The notes below the pieces were generated by a model. It was not told the DNA's origin and searched no databases. It saw only the letters and a list, made by a program, of their open reading frames with translations. This document shows, piece after piece, positions 14,201-25,500 of a stretch of DNA of 64,000 nucleotides. How positions within the stretch are numbered: position 1 is the stretch's first letter; every line of letters begins with the position of its first letter. The stretch spans positions 129,990,668 through 130,054,667 of the forward strand of contig NC_082594.1 of assembly GCF_030936135.1 (NCBI RefSeq). The letters are read 5' to 3'. The stretch comes from Gavia stellata (Eukaryota > Chordata > Aves > Gaviiformes > Gaviidae). The position numbers and the translations under genes were made by a program.

Positions 14201-15740
14201 TAATGCAGGCTAAATTTATAGCAATAAACCAGAGCAGACACATACTTCTGAACTCTACATCAATAGGGTAAGATGGCCAGAGCCCTTTATCAAGAGATGG
14301 AGAAGCAAATGAGATGCTCCTGGACATGCTTCACAGCAGTTTTAATCCTCGTGGCCCACAGTCGTAGAGACCTCAGAGCGCAGGGATGAAAATACCCGCT
14401 GCCACGACAAGCCTGGAGTATGCCAGCTGGGAGCATTCGATCAAGGCAAGTTTTTGCCTCCTGAGGCCATACTTCTCCCCTCCACATACACACCAAACGA
14501 AACTTGCTTTCCTAAAAGCACTACTAAGTGTTTCTAGGCAGGATGCTTGGAGGGCTGTGCTTGGGACCAGGGACGAGCCATGGCTGGGTGCCCAGGCTTT
14601 CGGGGTGGGCTTTCCCTACAAACCATGGCAAAGGGTCATCTCTGAACAGGTTTTCAAAGTGCAAGGCAGTGGGGTTGCAAGTTGTGAAAGACCAACATAA
14701 AGTTTCAGGCATTCCTGGACCGTTTCAAAACGTGTTTTGACGAGCCTAGTCACATGGGGTTTTTTGCAAGGCCTTTTATGATTATATCTCTCTGTAGAAG
14801 ACTCACGACTGCTTTAAAGAAAGAAAGAAAAACAAACAAAAAGATGCAATTTAACTCCAAATATCTGAAGAGAGTAACCAGGGAACCCAACTCTGGAAAA
14901 CACACTGCAGTGTTTATTTGAAGATAAAAACCACTGCTGCAAACCACTCAGGTCTGATTTAGATTAGAAAGGGTGGTTATATAAACGCAAGGGATGTTTT
15001 AAAATCTTTCAGCAGCGCTACGCACAACCGAAACTAAGCGCCGGGTTCAGGCAGTGCTTTCACCAGCCCCCTCCGCCCACAGGGAGGTTTTACAGGCAGG
15101 GGGTTGAGTTCAGCAAGGTCCGCGGGCCCTCTGACCAAGAGCAGGGTAATACATTGGGAAACAAAGTACTGCCCTGAGCGACTCAGGGATCCTCTGCCAA
15201 GGAGGTACGAGAGCTGTGGTGACCTGTTTACCTGATGCAAAGGGCGTTCTCCAAAGGCCAGTCTTCTCCCACCTCCAAAAAAAAATACCCAGTGTGTTAG
15301 AAGCAGAGGACTATTGTAAAGGGAAACGTAACATCCCTCACTTCTGGCGTCCAGCTCTCCATACACACTCCTCCCATTCCCATGGTCTTCCAGCTTGGTG
15401 AAGACTTGTTCAGTGTCACTCTGCTCACAAGCAGAAGCCATTAAGTCATCTACACCAACCATGTGGCTGCTGTTCCCGAGGAACGTCGGGGCTGCCCTCC
15501 CCAGAGTTAATAAAACAGCATTTGCAAAGCAAGGCTTTGGAGAGCAACAACATAACATTGTTTGGTGCAAAGGACGTTTGCTCAATATTACGCACGTTGG
15601 TCATAAAGTCACCTTCACTGTGGAGACCAGGGCTCCAGGAATTATGGGAAAACATTTTTCCACACTGGCATTTTCCTTTCCTATCCATTTTCAAAGTCCT
15701 AAGGCTGAAATTTACTCTTTCAAAGACAACCCTACGGGAC
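5261..15740. other. No recognisable gene
   Basis: Intergenic-looking sequence. An A-rich stretch lies at about 12116-12160. An open frame of 97 codons at 12638-12931 has a hydrophobic end but no known similarity. No exon with convincing splice sites and a familiar protein was found. Confidence 0.5.
12116..12160 (+). repeat. A-rich simple repeat
   Basis: A-runs separated by single C (AAAAAACAAACAAAAAAC and similar). No SINE or retrocopy was recognised next to it. Confidence 0.7.
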
Positions 15741-15824
15741 GTGGTTTAGTGGGCATGGTGGTGTTGGGTTGATGGTTGGCCTTGATGATCTTACAGGTCT
15801 TTTCCAACCTTAATGATTCTGTGA
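15741..15824 (+). mobile_element. CR1 LINE, 3'-end fragment
   Basis: About 84 bp of CR1 3' end reading TGATGATCTTACAGGTCTTT and ending in ATTCTGTGA. The same subfamily appears at 20.3, 27.7 and 59.3 kb. The fragment is severely 5' truncated. Confidence 0.9.
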
Positions 15825-17139
15825 ACCCTCAAACAAAACAATCCCACACCTTTCATACAGGTCCTTTCACCAGCAATAGATGTTTGTGCCCTTGCTGATG
15901 TAAAGGGCGACACGCAGACCTGCTGGGCTTCACCTTGGGACCACCCACCCCAAACCATCATCCAGATGAAGGGTTTGTTGGCCCTCTCAACTTACCAGTT
16001 CCCCAGCATCCATGTCACAGCACAGGCAAGGACCTTGTAACACTCCTGGTCTGCCACGTTCCCTTACACAAGCAACGAGGTAGCTTGGTGAAGTCACTCA
16101 TTTGTCAACACACCAGCAATGATCTTCAGAAATGTGTAAATGGCAGCCAGCCTTGTGGAGCTTTGACACTCTAATCAAAGAGCAGTATTTAGGATGAATG
16201 TACAATTTGTTAGTCAGTACTGACTTCAGGTCCTGCTTTTTCCACAGAGTCAAGAAGGGGTTACAGACAGGGCGTTCGGACAGCACTCTGAAGATCCTTT
16301 GCCAGTCTGATAGCAAGCTTTGAGCTGCTACCAGTAAATCCCAGGCCAGGACAAAGAGAAGGGTGTTCCCTGGGTGACCAGTCCTTGAACTGACACCAGA
16401 AGAGCTGCACCCTCACCTCGCCACAAAAGACCATTTGGAAGCAGGACTTGGGCTCTGCTATGGATTACCTTCCCTTCCATCCTAAAAGGACCTTGGCTGC
16501 TGTTAAACCTCCTTGTCAAAACTCTCCACTTTGCTGGCTGGTGAGAGAGGAGACCGCAGCAAGCTGTAGTACAAGAACGCACGCTCTCAACCCTCCTTCG
16601 CCAAGTCACCACAGAGCAGTGGCTATGGAAAGGGAAGAGACACTCAGACATGGCATGCCACCTCCAGGCTGTGACTAAGGGCGCAGATGGCCCTGGCCTT
16701 CTTCAATGCAGCACTCGGACTAACTTTCTTCCAATAATTTTTTTTTAAATGGTTGGCAACTGCAACTCACAACCTGAGCACAGACGAAAAGGTGCATACA
16801 TTGAGCTGTAGCTGTCTTGATCACCTAAGGCAGCCCATCTGTGTAGGAAATGTATAGCTCTATGTTATGAAGAGCACTTCCAAAGCATCGACGTAACACT
16901 CCCCTATAGATCTGTGTATTTCTGCATGAGCCTAAAATGTCAATCTGACATTCTGAGCATCTGCTTCAGGCATCTACATAACTCATGTTTCATTTACACT
17001 CTTCTCTTCTTTACAGTGCTAAAAGCAGAGAAGAAAGTTTGAGAGCCAAGATTTGCTCGAGATTAGAAGATGGGCAACTAATGTAAGGAAGACGTTGGAC
17101 ATTTGGAGAGACTTCTGCCCTAGGAGGAGATTATAGCAC

Positions 17140-17305
17140 CAGGGGCAGCAAGACTGTGGACTCTTCATCCTTAGAGGTTTCTAAGCCCCAGCTAGACAAA
17201 CCCACAGCAACCTGAACTAGTGCTGGTAATAGTCCTGCTTAAATGAAGAGGTTGGAGTAGAGACCACCAGAGGTTCCTTTGCACCAGCACTTCTGTGATT
17301 TTGTT
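17140..17305 (+). mobile_element. Old CR1 LINE 3' fragment
   Basis: The sequence keeps CR1 3'-end landmarks in order: CTTCATCCTTAGAGGTTTCT, CTAGACAAACCCACAGCAAC, GAGGTTGGAGTAGAGACCAC and a final TTCTGTGATTTTG. It is clearly more diverged than the other CR1 copies here, so it is an older insertion. Confidence 0.8.
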
Positions 17306-17399
17306 TCTGAATATAAGAAAGGTATTGAGAAGACACAGAAAAGGGTATCTTTAAATTAGTTAACAAAAAGAAGCAAGAATATTCTCAGCTTGGTTATTA

Positions 17400-20300
17400 C
17401 AGGCAGGGTGACTCCGTTCCTCGGTGTTTTATGTTATTTGAAATGGGGCTGCTGCATAATTTGAGAGGTTTTTCATTACATATGAAGTTGAACCATCTCT
17501 GAAATAGTTCCTGCTGAAGTTAGTATCAAGTAATTCTTGTTTCCCACTGTCCCATTTTCTAATAGACCACATTTCTGCACTGACAACTGGTAATTGCACG
17601 GCAGGATCTGAAACATTTTGGCAATAGATCACAAAAACTCTTCAGGATGTAGGAGGAAACATGGGATTACACAAGAAATGGGAACACATCACCCAGTTAA
17701 CATGATCAGAAAATTAACATTCAAAAAGTCATTTACAGGTTTCAGGGTTAGCATATTAAGTGGGAAAGGACTCAAGAAGTTTAGAACTGTTGTTTCACAT
17801 TGCTGGAAAACTCCACCATGACACCGCCTTCTCTTGTTCGTGTATTTATCTTGCCCATTGAGTTACTTCTACCTTTAAACTGTGGAGCCAATTTTTGCAA
17901 CACTATACCAGAAGTAAAACAGGGTCTGGTCTGTAACACTTTCTGGTCTGTCACAAGTGGGCCCCAAAAGCCAAGAGTTTCAGCAGTCCCTTTGGAAGTC
18001 TCACCTACTCTTGGTTTTACACAGCACAGGTCAATTCTCATCTGTTCCCCGACCACGTACAGCCTCATTTTTAATGTTTACAATTCTGCAAGGGTTCTGC
18101 CTGCAGCAATACTAGAATCAAGATGCCGGAAAATAATGGACAGACAACTGTAGAAATAACATTTTTGGTTTAGTGTTCGCAATTTGTTTTACAGCTCATA
18201 ATGAAATACTGTTAGAGATATTCTACATTCATACATTTCTAGCAAAATACACTTTTAAAAACATAAGGCACTTTACAACTTCCTAAAACAAATGCTCATG
18301 ATAAAAATTCAACAAGAGGGCTGGATGAGAACCTTTTCTACCCTTAATGCTCAGGTCAGTAAAAGATCAATCCTCTAGTCAGGCAGGCAAATGAAATAAT
18401 CAATAGAAGGTTTCCAAGACAGAGTAACTGCGGTATTAGTGTGCATTCTGAAGTAGTCTATTTGAAGTATCTTCAGTTGGGGAGGGAGGGCACGGTGTGA
18501 ATAAGATGCATTAAAATAGTTCTTTGAACTGGGTAACAAAGACACATTGCAGGGATTAAGTTCCATTACTTTCGTTGGATTAAATTCCTTCCATTCATTA
18601 TTGCCAACAAGAGTAAGGAACAAAAAGGAGCTGGTTCTTCCCTCCCTCCCCTCCCCACTCCCATTATAATTCAACACAAGATTTCAAAGACTCAAAATGA
18701 CCAGGACAGAAGCCCATGAAAAACTGCATCTGGCCACTTCAGAGTATGTTTAAATATTCATTACTGACTTCCTCAAGTCTCACCTCTTATTAAAGAAAGA
18801 GGAACATAAAAGAATTGGCAACTGTTTAAGTTGCTTCCAGTCAAACTGTTATTTTGCTTCTTTTTAATGCGACCCCACTGTTCACATGAAGTACCTGCAT
18901 TCAGAAACGCACCAGCAGCTCCCCTTGGCAGAGAGACGGCAGGGCAGAGGATGAATGCCGGCAGGGCCCCGCAGGGAAGAGGGAACGAGCAACTTTGCTT
19001 CACACACTTGCGTCTCTGCTTAAGAACAGTTTCAAAAGCCAGACGTGCTGGGCTGCTGTAGCAACAAGGGGACTGATACCAAAACACTGACTTAAGACAT
19101 CACTCAGAGACACATCTGTAAGAACTGAAATCCACTATTTAAAACTGACAAAGAGAGCTATAATGCTGGCAAAACCACTGTCTACTTCGCAGGGCCCCCA
19201 AGAAGGGGACGGTAGGAACTCGTCCCTACCATCCATCAGTGTATTTTCAAGTTGTGTCTTACCTATTTTATTGCCCAGTACATTTTCCAGTCTTTGGCGG
19301 CTAACAGTTGCTGAAAAACTTGACTCCCAGGGGCTCAGTACGTTAGGCACTGCAGTACAAATCTGCATCCCTAGTCCCCTCAAATCCACCTCTGAGGGAA
19401 AAAAAATCAAGCAAACAAATATTTGTTTTTCTTACAGGTCCCTGATTGTTTTAAATTCTAACTTACTTGAATTGCACTTTAAAGCCCAGCAGCAAAAAGA
19501 AAACTTGGTAGCTATATTTGGGAATATATATAAATTTTTAAGAGACAAGACATTTTACCAGGTCTAAAAATGGACAGAAATATCAACTGCATAAGCTGTC
19601 AAGTTTTGACCTGGCTACAGTGAAGAAGCTGTGAAAAAAGATTAGAATTGGAGCAGAAACGGGACGCCTGTTCAGTTAGGAAAGAAAATGCAGTTAAGAA
19701 TGGAGCTAAATTAGAACCAGCACCACTGGCCTTAGCCCGTCGCACACAGAGGTGCTACTGTGCAAACAGGAACCGTGGTGAAATCTAACTTTGTGAAGTG
19801 AAAGAAATGCATGACTTCAAGACAGCTGCTGCTAAAGAGAAGAAAGGAAGGTGGTACCTCATGGCCCTGAGCTCAAACGATCTTGAGATCTCAACTTGTG
19901 TGGCTCACTTTCACTGGCAGAAGAGCCAAGCTCCAGATCACTCAGTTGCTCACTACTGTTATACTAGCAGCTAATTTAAAATCGTGGCTCTGCAACCAGT
20001 CTACTGTCCTTTAGCACTGCTATGACGACATTAACTTGGGACAGGAAGGAGCAACTGAAAGAGGAGATGAAGAACAAAACACAGACCGCTCATGGATCCC
20101 GATTTAACTAACAGCATGCAGTCGGTTTCTCTCAAAATCTGTAGGTTCTTCTTCCCAAGCAAACCCCTCAAGATTTGCTAAAGTGACATCCAGTTGCTTG
20201 CACATATACCTTACTGTGTCTTAAAAATAGGCTTTAAAGAGATTATTTGGAAAGGCACAGAGCACGTGCAATTTAGTTTCTTGTGGATCTGAGCATGTGG

Positions 20301-22299
20301 GGAATCTTCAGACTAAGTTGAGTTGATGGTTGGACTTGATGATCTTACAGGTCTTTTCCAACCTTAATGATTCTGTGATTAATAATAGACGGGGTGCTAT
20401 TTAACAAGCAGATAATTTCTTTCAAATCCCAGTTCTCTCCAAAGGAAACTGGGGAAATGAGCAGTGCTGTCAAGGAAATGCAAGGCAAGAAGTTCAGCCT
20501 GCACACCGAGACAGACCGGAATGTACAAAGTTTCACAGGCCTTGTTCTTCAGGTCACATTAAAGGAAAAACTGTAGTCTAATAAAAAAAAAAAAAATCAC
20601 TAAAGCTAGTTACAAAGAGCAGAATTATCAAAGTGCTTTAATATATAAAGTGTCAAATATAATTAAACAGGACCATTAACACAGAGCTGCCGTAAGATAT
20701 TCAAATACGTGCATGTGTTTTCAGAACGCAGGAGAAGAGCACAGGTTTTTAATTTCCCTCTTCAGACCAAAGTGGGTTAAGGAAAGTTTTTCTTGTTCAT
20801 TTAGCTTCTTTACACAATGCATTTGCCCTGCTCGTGCATTCGAAGGCACAGTTGGATTTGCTCTATCTGAAGACTGCATCAAAAGGACTGTCTGCCATTA
20901 AATATTAATAAGGGGCAGCTCTCACTGAGCAAAACACATAACAGCCTCATAAAGTAGATTTATAGACACCTGTCAATTTATAATATTGATTTTTATAAGC
21001 TATTTCTTGATACTTAAAAATTCTGAGCTATTTTCTGCAGCTTTCTTTTAAACATAGTTTAAGATAACTGAAGGTGTTATTTGAACAACCCAGCAGACTG
21101 CCAAAGCTATTATAACAAGAGCAAATGCAAACAAATAAATAAGGAAGAGGTTTCAAAACCACCTCGTGCAAGATGCTAAGACAACATGCCTTAACCTCCC
21201 TACCGGCTTTTCCTCTCATGTTAATGAATAAGAAAACAACCCATTCTCCACAGCACTTCTCTCAGTACTTCCAATGCATTAAGCTGTTGCCTACTTTAAG
21301 CAGATGACCTTGAAGATGGAAAGTAACTCTGTACCAAGCATAGCAGAGCTCGTGGCAGCAGGGGACATGGTTGTTTAGAAACAAGAAACGTCAATCAAGA
21401 CCCTTCCTGCAATTCACAGCTATAAAAGCAGATTTGTTCCAGTAAGCCAAGACTCAAAAACATGATACAGAGCATCGCATCTGGTCCCTTGCACAGGCAC
21501 GTATGGCCACAAGTCTGAAGTAATACCAAGTCTCAGTAGAACAATTCGTTTGTTTTCTGAAGGCACCATAAAGACAGCAACACTCCAGGTGTAATGGGAA
21601 GAGGCAGAGGGAGGAAAAACAACAAATACAGTTAGGAGGAAACACTAAGAGCAGCTTGGTATAACAAGGGAGAAAAAAGGTGGCTCAGTTCTATGATGGC
21701 TATAACACCTGTAACAGCACAGAGACCCTAAGCCTCTAGGCAGAGTAATCAGAGTTTGGAAAAATCTACTCCTGAACAAAAAAAAACAACCCAACTCCCA
21801 TTTTTAGTGGATGGGTGTAAAATCTGTAACTGAAATCAAAGGAGACAGCAAAGAATCAAAACGCTATATAAAACTCTGGGGTCCATACATACTCACATGG
21901 CATCATTAGCCTGTTCCTGATTTACCACAGTGTTAAAAGGTCTGGACAGTCTCCTTTGCTCTGCAGGATGACTGAAGTCCAGTGAAGTGTCGTATATTAA
22001 AACTCTTCTCAATCCGCCAGTGAGAACAAATCCCCCTCCCCAGCCCGTACAAATGGGGGGGGGCGTCTCCCAGACAGGAGATGTTTCTAACAACCCCAGG
22101 CACCCTACAGGCACTATGCCACCGAGTTCTCCTAAGTAGCACTGCACCAAGCAAGTCTAGGCTTGCCAAGATGTTCTGCCCCTTACATGGACTTGAGGAC
22201 AGTTTCTTGTGAGCCCTTCAGGCCAGAGGCTCATGCTTTGCTGTTCCATTATTGCTTTTCAAATACGTTTTCCTTCCCGTCTTCCCCTCTCGCTCCCTC
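17400..22299 (-). other. LRRC58: Probable LRRC58 3' UTR and flank
   Basis: AT-rich sequence with no coding exon follows the LRRC58 stop codon. LRRC58 mRNAs are known for a long 3' UTR of several kb. Minus-strand AATAAA is visible at about 19271-19266, and variants ATTAAA at several places (near 20747, 18866 and 18067). I cannot choose the true end, so the left boundary is a guess from the usual length. A 62-bp CR1 fragment sits inside at 20318-20379. Confidence 0.4.
20318..20379 (+). mobile_element. CR1 LINE, 3'-end fragment
   Basis: A 62-bp CR1 3' end with GTTGATGGTTGGACTTGATG, the GATCTTACAGGTCTTTTCC block and terminal ATTCTGTGA. It is in the likely LRRC58 3' UTR, antisense to the gene. 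Confidence 0.9.
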
Positions 22300-22508
22300 T
22301 TATCCCAGAAGGACTTTCTGCATCCTGCGCGCAGCGACGCTGGCTTCGTCCTCAGAGTCAGACTCGCTCTGGGAAGTAGAGCTCTGGGAGGCAGAGCTGC
22401 AGGGAGAGGAGCACTCTGGGGAGCACAGGTAGTGCATCAGCGGGAGGCGATACTTCCCGCAGAAGTCAACGAACTTGATTTGTCTGACGCAGCTGTCAAA
22501 GTAGACAC
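22300..22508 (-). CDS. LRRC58: LRRC58 coding exon 4 (stop codon)
   Basis: The acceptor is CCCTTACAG. The exon encodes residues 309-377 and TAA at 22302-22300. It holds the Cys-rich module, with cysteines in [22 protein letters not shown] and SSPCSS. A Ser/Gln/Glu/Asp tail follows, then [11 protein letters not shown]. Together with CPNPKC of exon 3 this gives at least seven closely spaced cysteines, which suggests metal binding; that is inference. No ORF caller would join this exon because its start is a splice acceptor. Confidence 0.96.
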
Positions 22509-25500
22509 CTGTAAGGGCAGAGGGGACAGTAAAAACAGATGAGACCCCAGGCGGAGAAATCTGTAAGCTCTACAAGGTTGTTGCGGCTGGTGCAAATGCC
22601 TCAAATTAGGATTTAATTGACACCACACTGGATGTAGAAGCACAAGGGATACTGGAGGAAGAGAAGGGACCAAGACATCTATGGAAATGTCGAATTTCTT
22701 TTCTTAGTAAAAAATAGCAATAATAATCCTGTAAAACTGTGTTTGGTAGGTGATTCAGAATAGCACACTCTACATGTAAAGACACAGGGCAGCTACTTCC
22801 AACGAATTCGGCAAATTCTTCTAACCATTAGGGAGAAGTCTCAGGCTGGGAATTTGCAAACTTCCTAAATGTCAAATTAATTAATCCACTCTATTTCCCA
22901 ACTTGTAAAACCTCTCCTACCAGCTAGCAAAAATGCGTTCACAAATAGACCTTCATAGCTTTACTTTTCTTCTGCTTGAGTGAAGCCGCCATGCTGAGTT
23001 TGGATGCTACTTTCCATGGCAACAGTGTTGCTGTAACACACAATTACCGTTCTCTTCCTGTCACAGCGAGTGATTTTAGACACTGACATTTTCAGAAGTC
23101 TCCAGCGGTGTTTTAAGTCCTAGCGGTCTGGAGTAAGCTTTTCTCCTGCAGTGTTAGAGCAACGCTGCAGTACTGTGTTAGTTCATAAGGAAAAGCGAAA
23201 AAGAGCAAAACCAATCCACCCTTACCCAAGCTGTGTAAAACTCTAAAAAAGGAAACATTTCTTTCCCTTTCAACACAAGTTCCAGCCCTTCCATCTTTGC
23301 TTACAGAGCATGCTTTGATATTGTCCTGTAAGGAGAAAACAGACTACATTATGACTGCAGGGTAGATACTAATTAATGATTTTTTTTCCCCCTTAATCTT
23401 CTAAAGGCTGAATGCGCAGATCATTTACTTTATCTAAAGGTTAAGCATTAAGGCAAATTAAGCCCAAGCATTCCAGGCTTTTCCATAAACTCCTCTCCTT
23501 CCAGGAACTACATGCTAGTAGTCCCAAGCAAGAGCTAAACAAATTGCTTTTGGTAACTGCCAAGCACTACAGCCTCCTGCCTCTTCTCCATCCAGAACTG
23601 AAGCTTGCTGTTCGGGGCAGATGGATTGGAAACTTCAGACCATAAAAACATAGCGGAGAGCTGGGATGAACTGCAGACTCTGACAGAAACACTGCCTCAC
23701 ATTCCCATGTAAATACAGTAAACCAGCACAACAACTTTGAACATCGTTCCTAAGTGAACAAGGTTCCCTAAAGACAAGTTTGCAGGAGATCTGGAACCAA
23801 TGAAATATAGCTAGAATTTGGATGGAGCAACACATCTAACCTGACTGAGCTACTAAAGTCATAGCAAGTCAGAGGGAAAGAAAACCCCTCAGGTAAAAGC
23901 AGGAAGCAGAGCAGCTAAGGAGAACTTACCCCCGCATTTAGGATTGGGACAGTTGCTGGCCAAGCTCAGATACCGGACAAGATTCTCGGGGAGATCGCTT
24001 GGAGCGTAGGGAACATTGCGAGTTTTAATTGTGCGTCCAGCCAGTTCCTGAAGGCTCGGGGGATTGTAGGTCAGGTCACGGACAAACCGAACCACCAGTG
24101 GGTTCCCACGCAAGCTCAGCTCTTCCAGGTGAACCAGGTTAAGGATCTCTCGAGGAAGGTAAGTCAGCAGGTTATTGTGCAGGCTAAGGGAACGCAGGGA
24201 ATGCAGCCTGAGGATGGAGATGGAAACCCAATCAAGATGTGCAAGCGAAATCATTCTACACTGCATTACACACAGACCTGATTACTCTCCCCTCTCCCAC
24301 CAGTTTCTTTTCCTTTTGTTTTTCTTCCGTTTAAAGCATAAATTCATGCTAAAAGAGCTGCTGTTACTCCAGCACACACAATGCCCTAGAAAATTTGGCT
24401 CAGCTCCGGAATGCCTATTAAAGAAACACAGTCTTAAACATGCTGCTGTCCCTCTCAGTATTCCCCACACACCCCTCAGAAAAGGTACCACAGAACAAAA
24501 GTATACAAACTGAGTGCTTTCGGGGGAGATAATGTTTCCTTGTACCCAGTGCATGCATCAAGAATGGTTCCATGCAATACTTTGAATAAGTCACCTGCTT
24601 TCGCTCATGCATTAAACATGACTGCTGGTAGGCAGCCAACCCTGGAAAACCCCATGCTTTCATTGCTGGCGGCTGCATCACCTTGCGCTGTGATACTACC
24701 AGATCTCAAAAGCTGAGCAAGGTCAGGCCAGGCTAGCATCAACAGGGGTGACAAGCAGTTTTTTGGCTTTTGGAGGAGGTATTCTCCTCTCTGGAAGCAC
24801 AATGCAATGCTCCAGCACAGTGTCCAGGCGTGCTCTCAAACCAGTACTAGTTACAACACGACTGGACATTGTACATCAAAAATAATCCCACTACACTATC
24901 AAATTCCAACTCAGAAAAGTCCGTGCTGCCATTCAATTGCTTTTGGGGTTACATCTACACATTGAATTCTTCACCTCCCATCTTAGGCTACCCGTACAGA
25001 GTTTGCAGGGTCCTCTTTCCCCCAACATGAAACATATAAAGCAGCAACTTATCCTCTAGAGCTGTGCTGTAGGATTTAACGAACACTAAAACATTCCGAG
25101 ATCCTAGAGTAAGAAATGCCAAGGGAACACAGGGGATGGTACAACACAAAAGCACACACAAAAAGGCTTTGGGTGAAAGACAGAACAGACCAAGCATTCA
25201 TCACTAAGAATATGGTAGCATGGCAGTTTATCTTTCCTGAGTTGCACAGGTACTTCTCAGGACTCCCTGTACAAATCTATTAATTCACCTTAAAGTGTAT
25301 ACTTGGTGTGCTGGTTTTGGCTGGGATGGGGTTAACTTTCTTCATAGCAGCTAGTATGGGGCTGTGTTTTGGATTGTATGGGGCTGTGTTTTGGATTTGG
25401 GCTGGAAACAATGTTGATAAAGCAGGAATGTTTTAGTTACTGCTGAGCAGGGCTCACACAGCACCAAGGCCTTTTCTGCTCCTCACCCCACCCCACTGGT

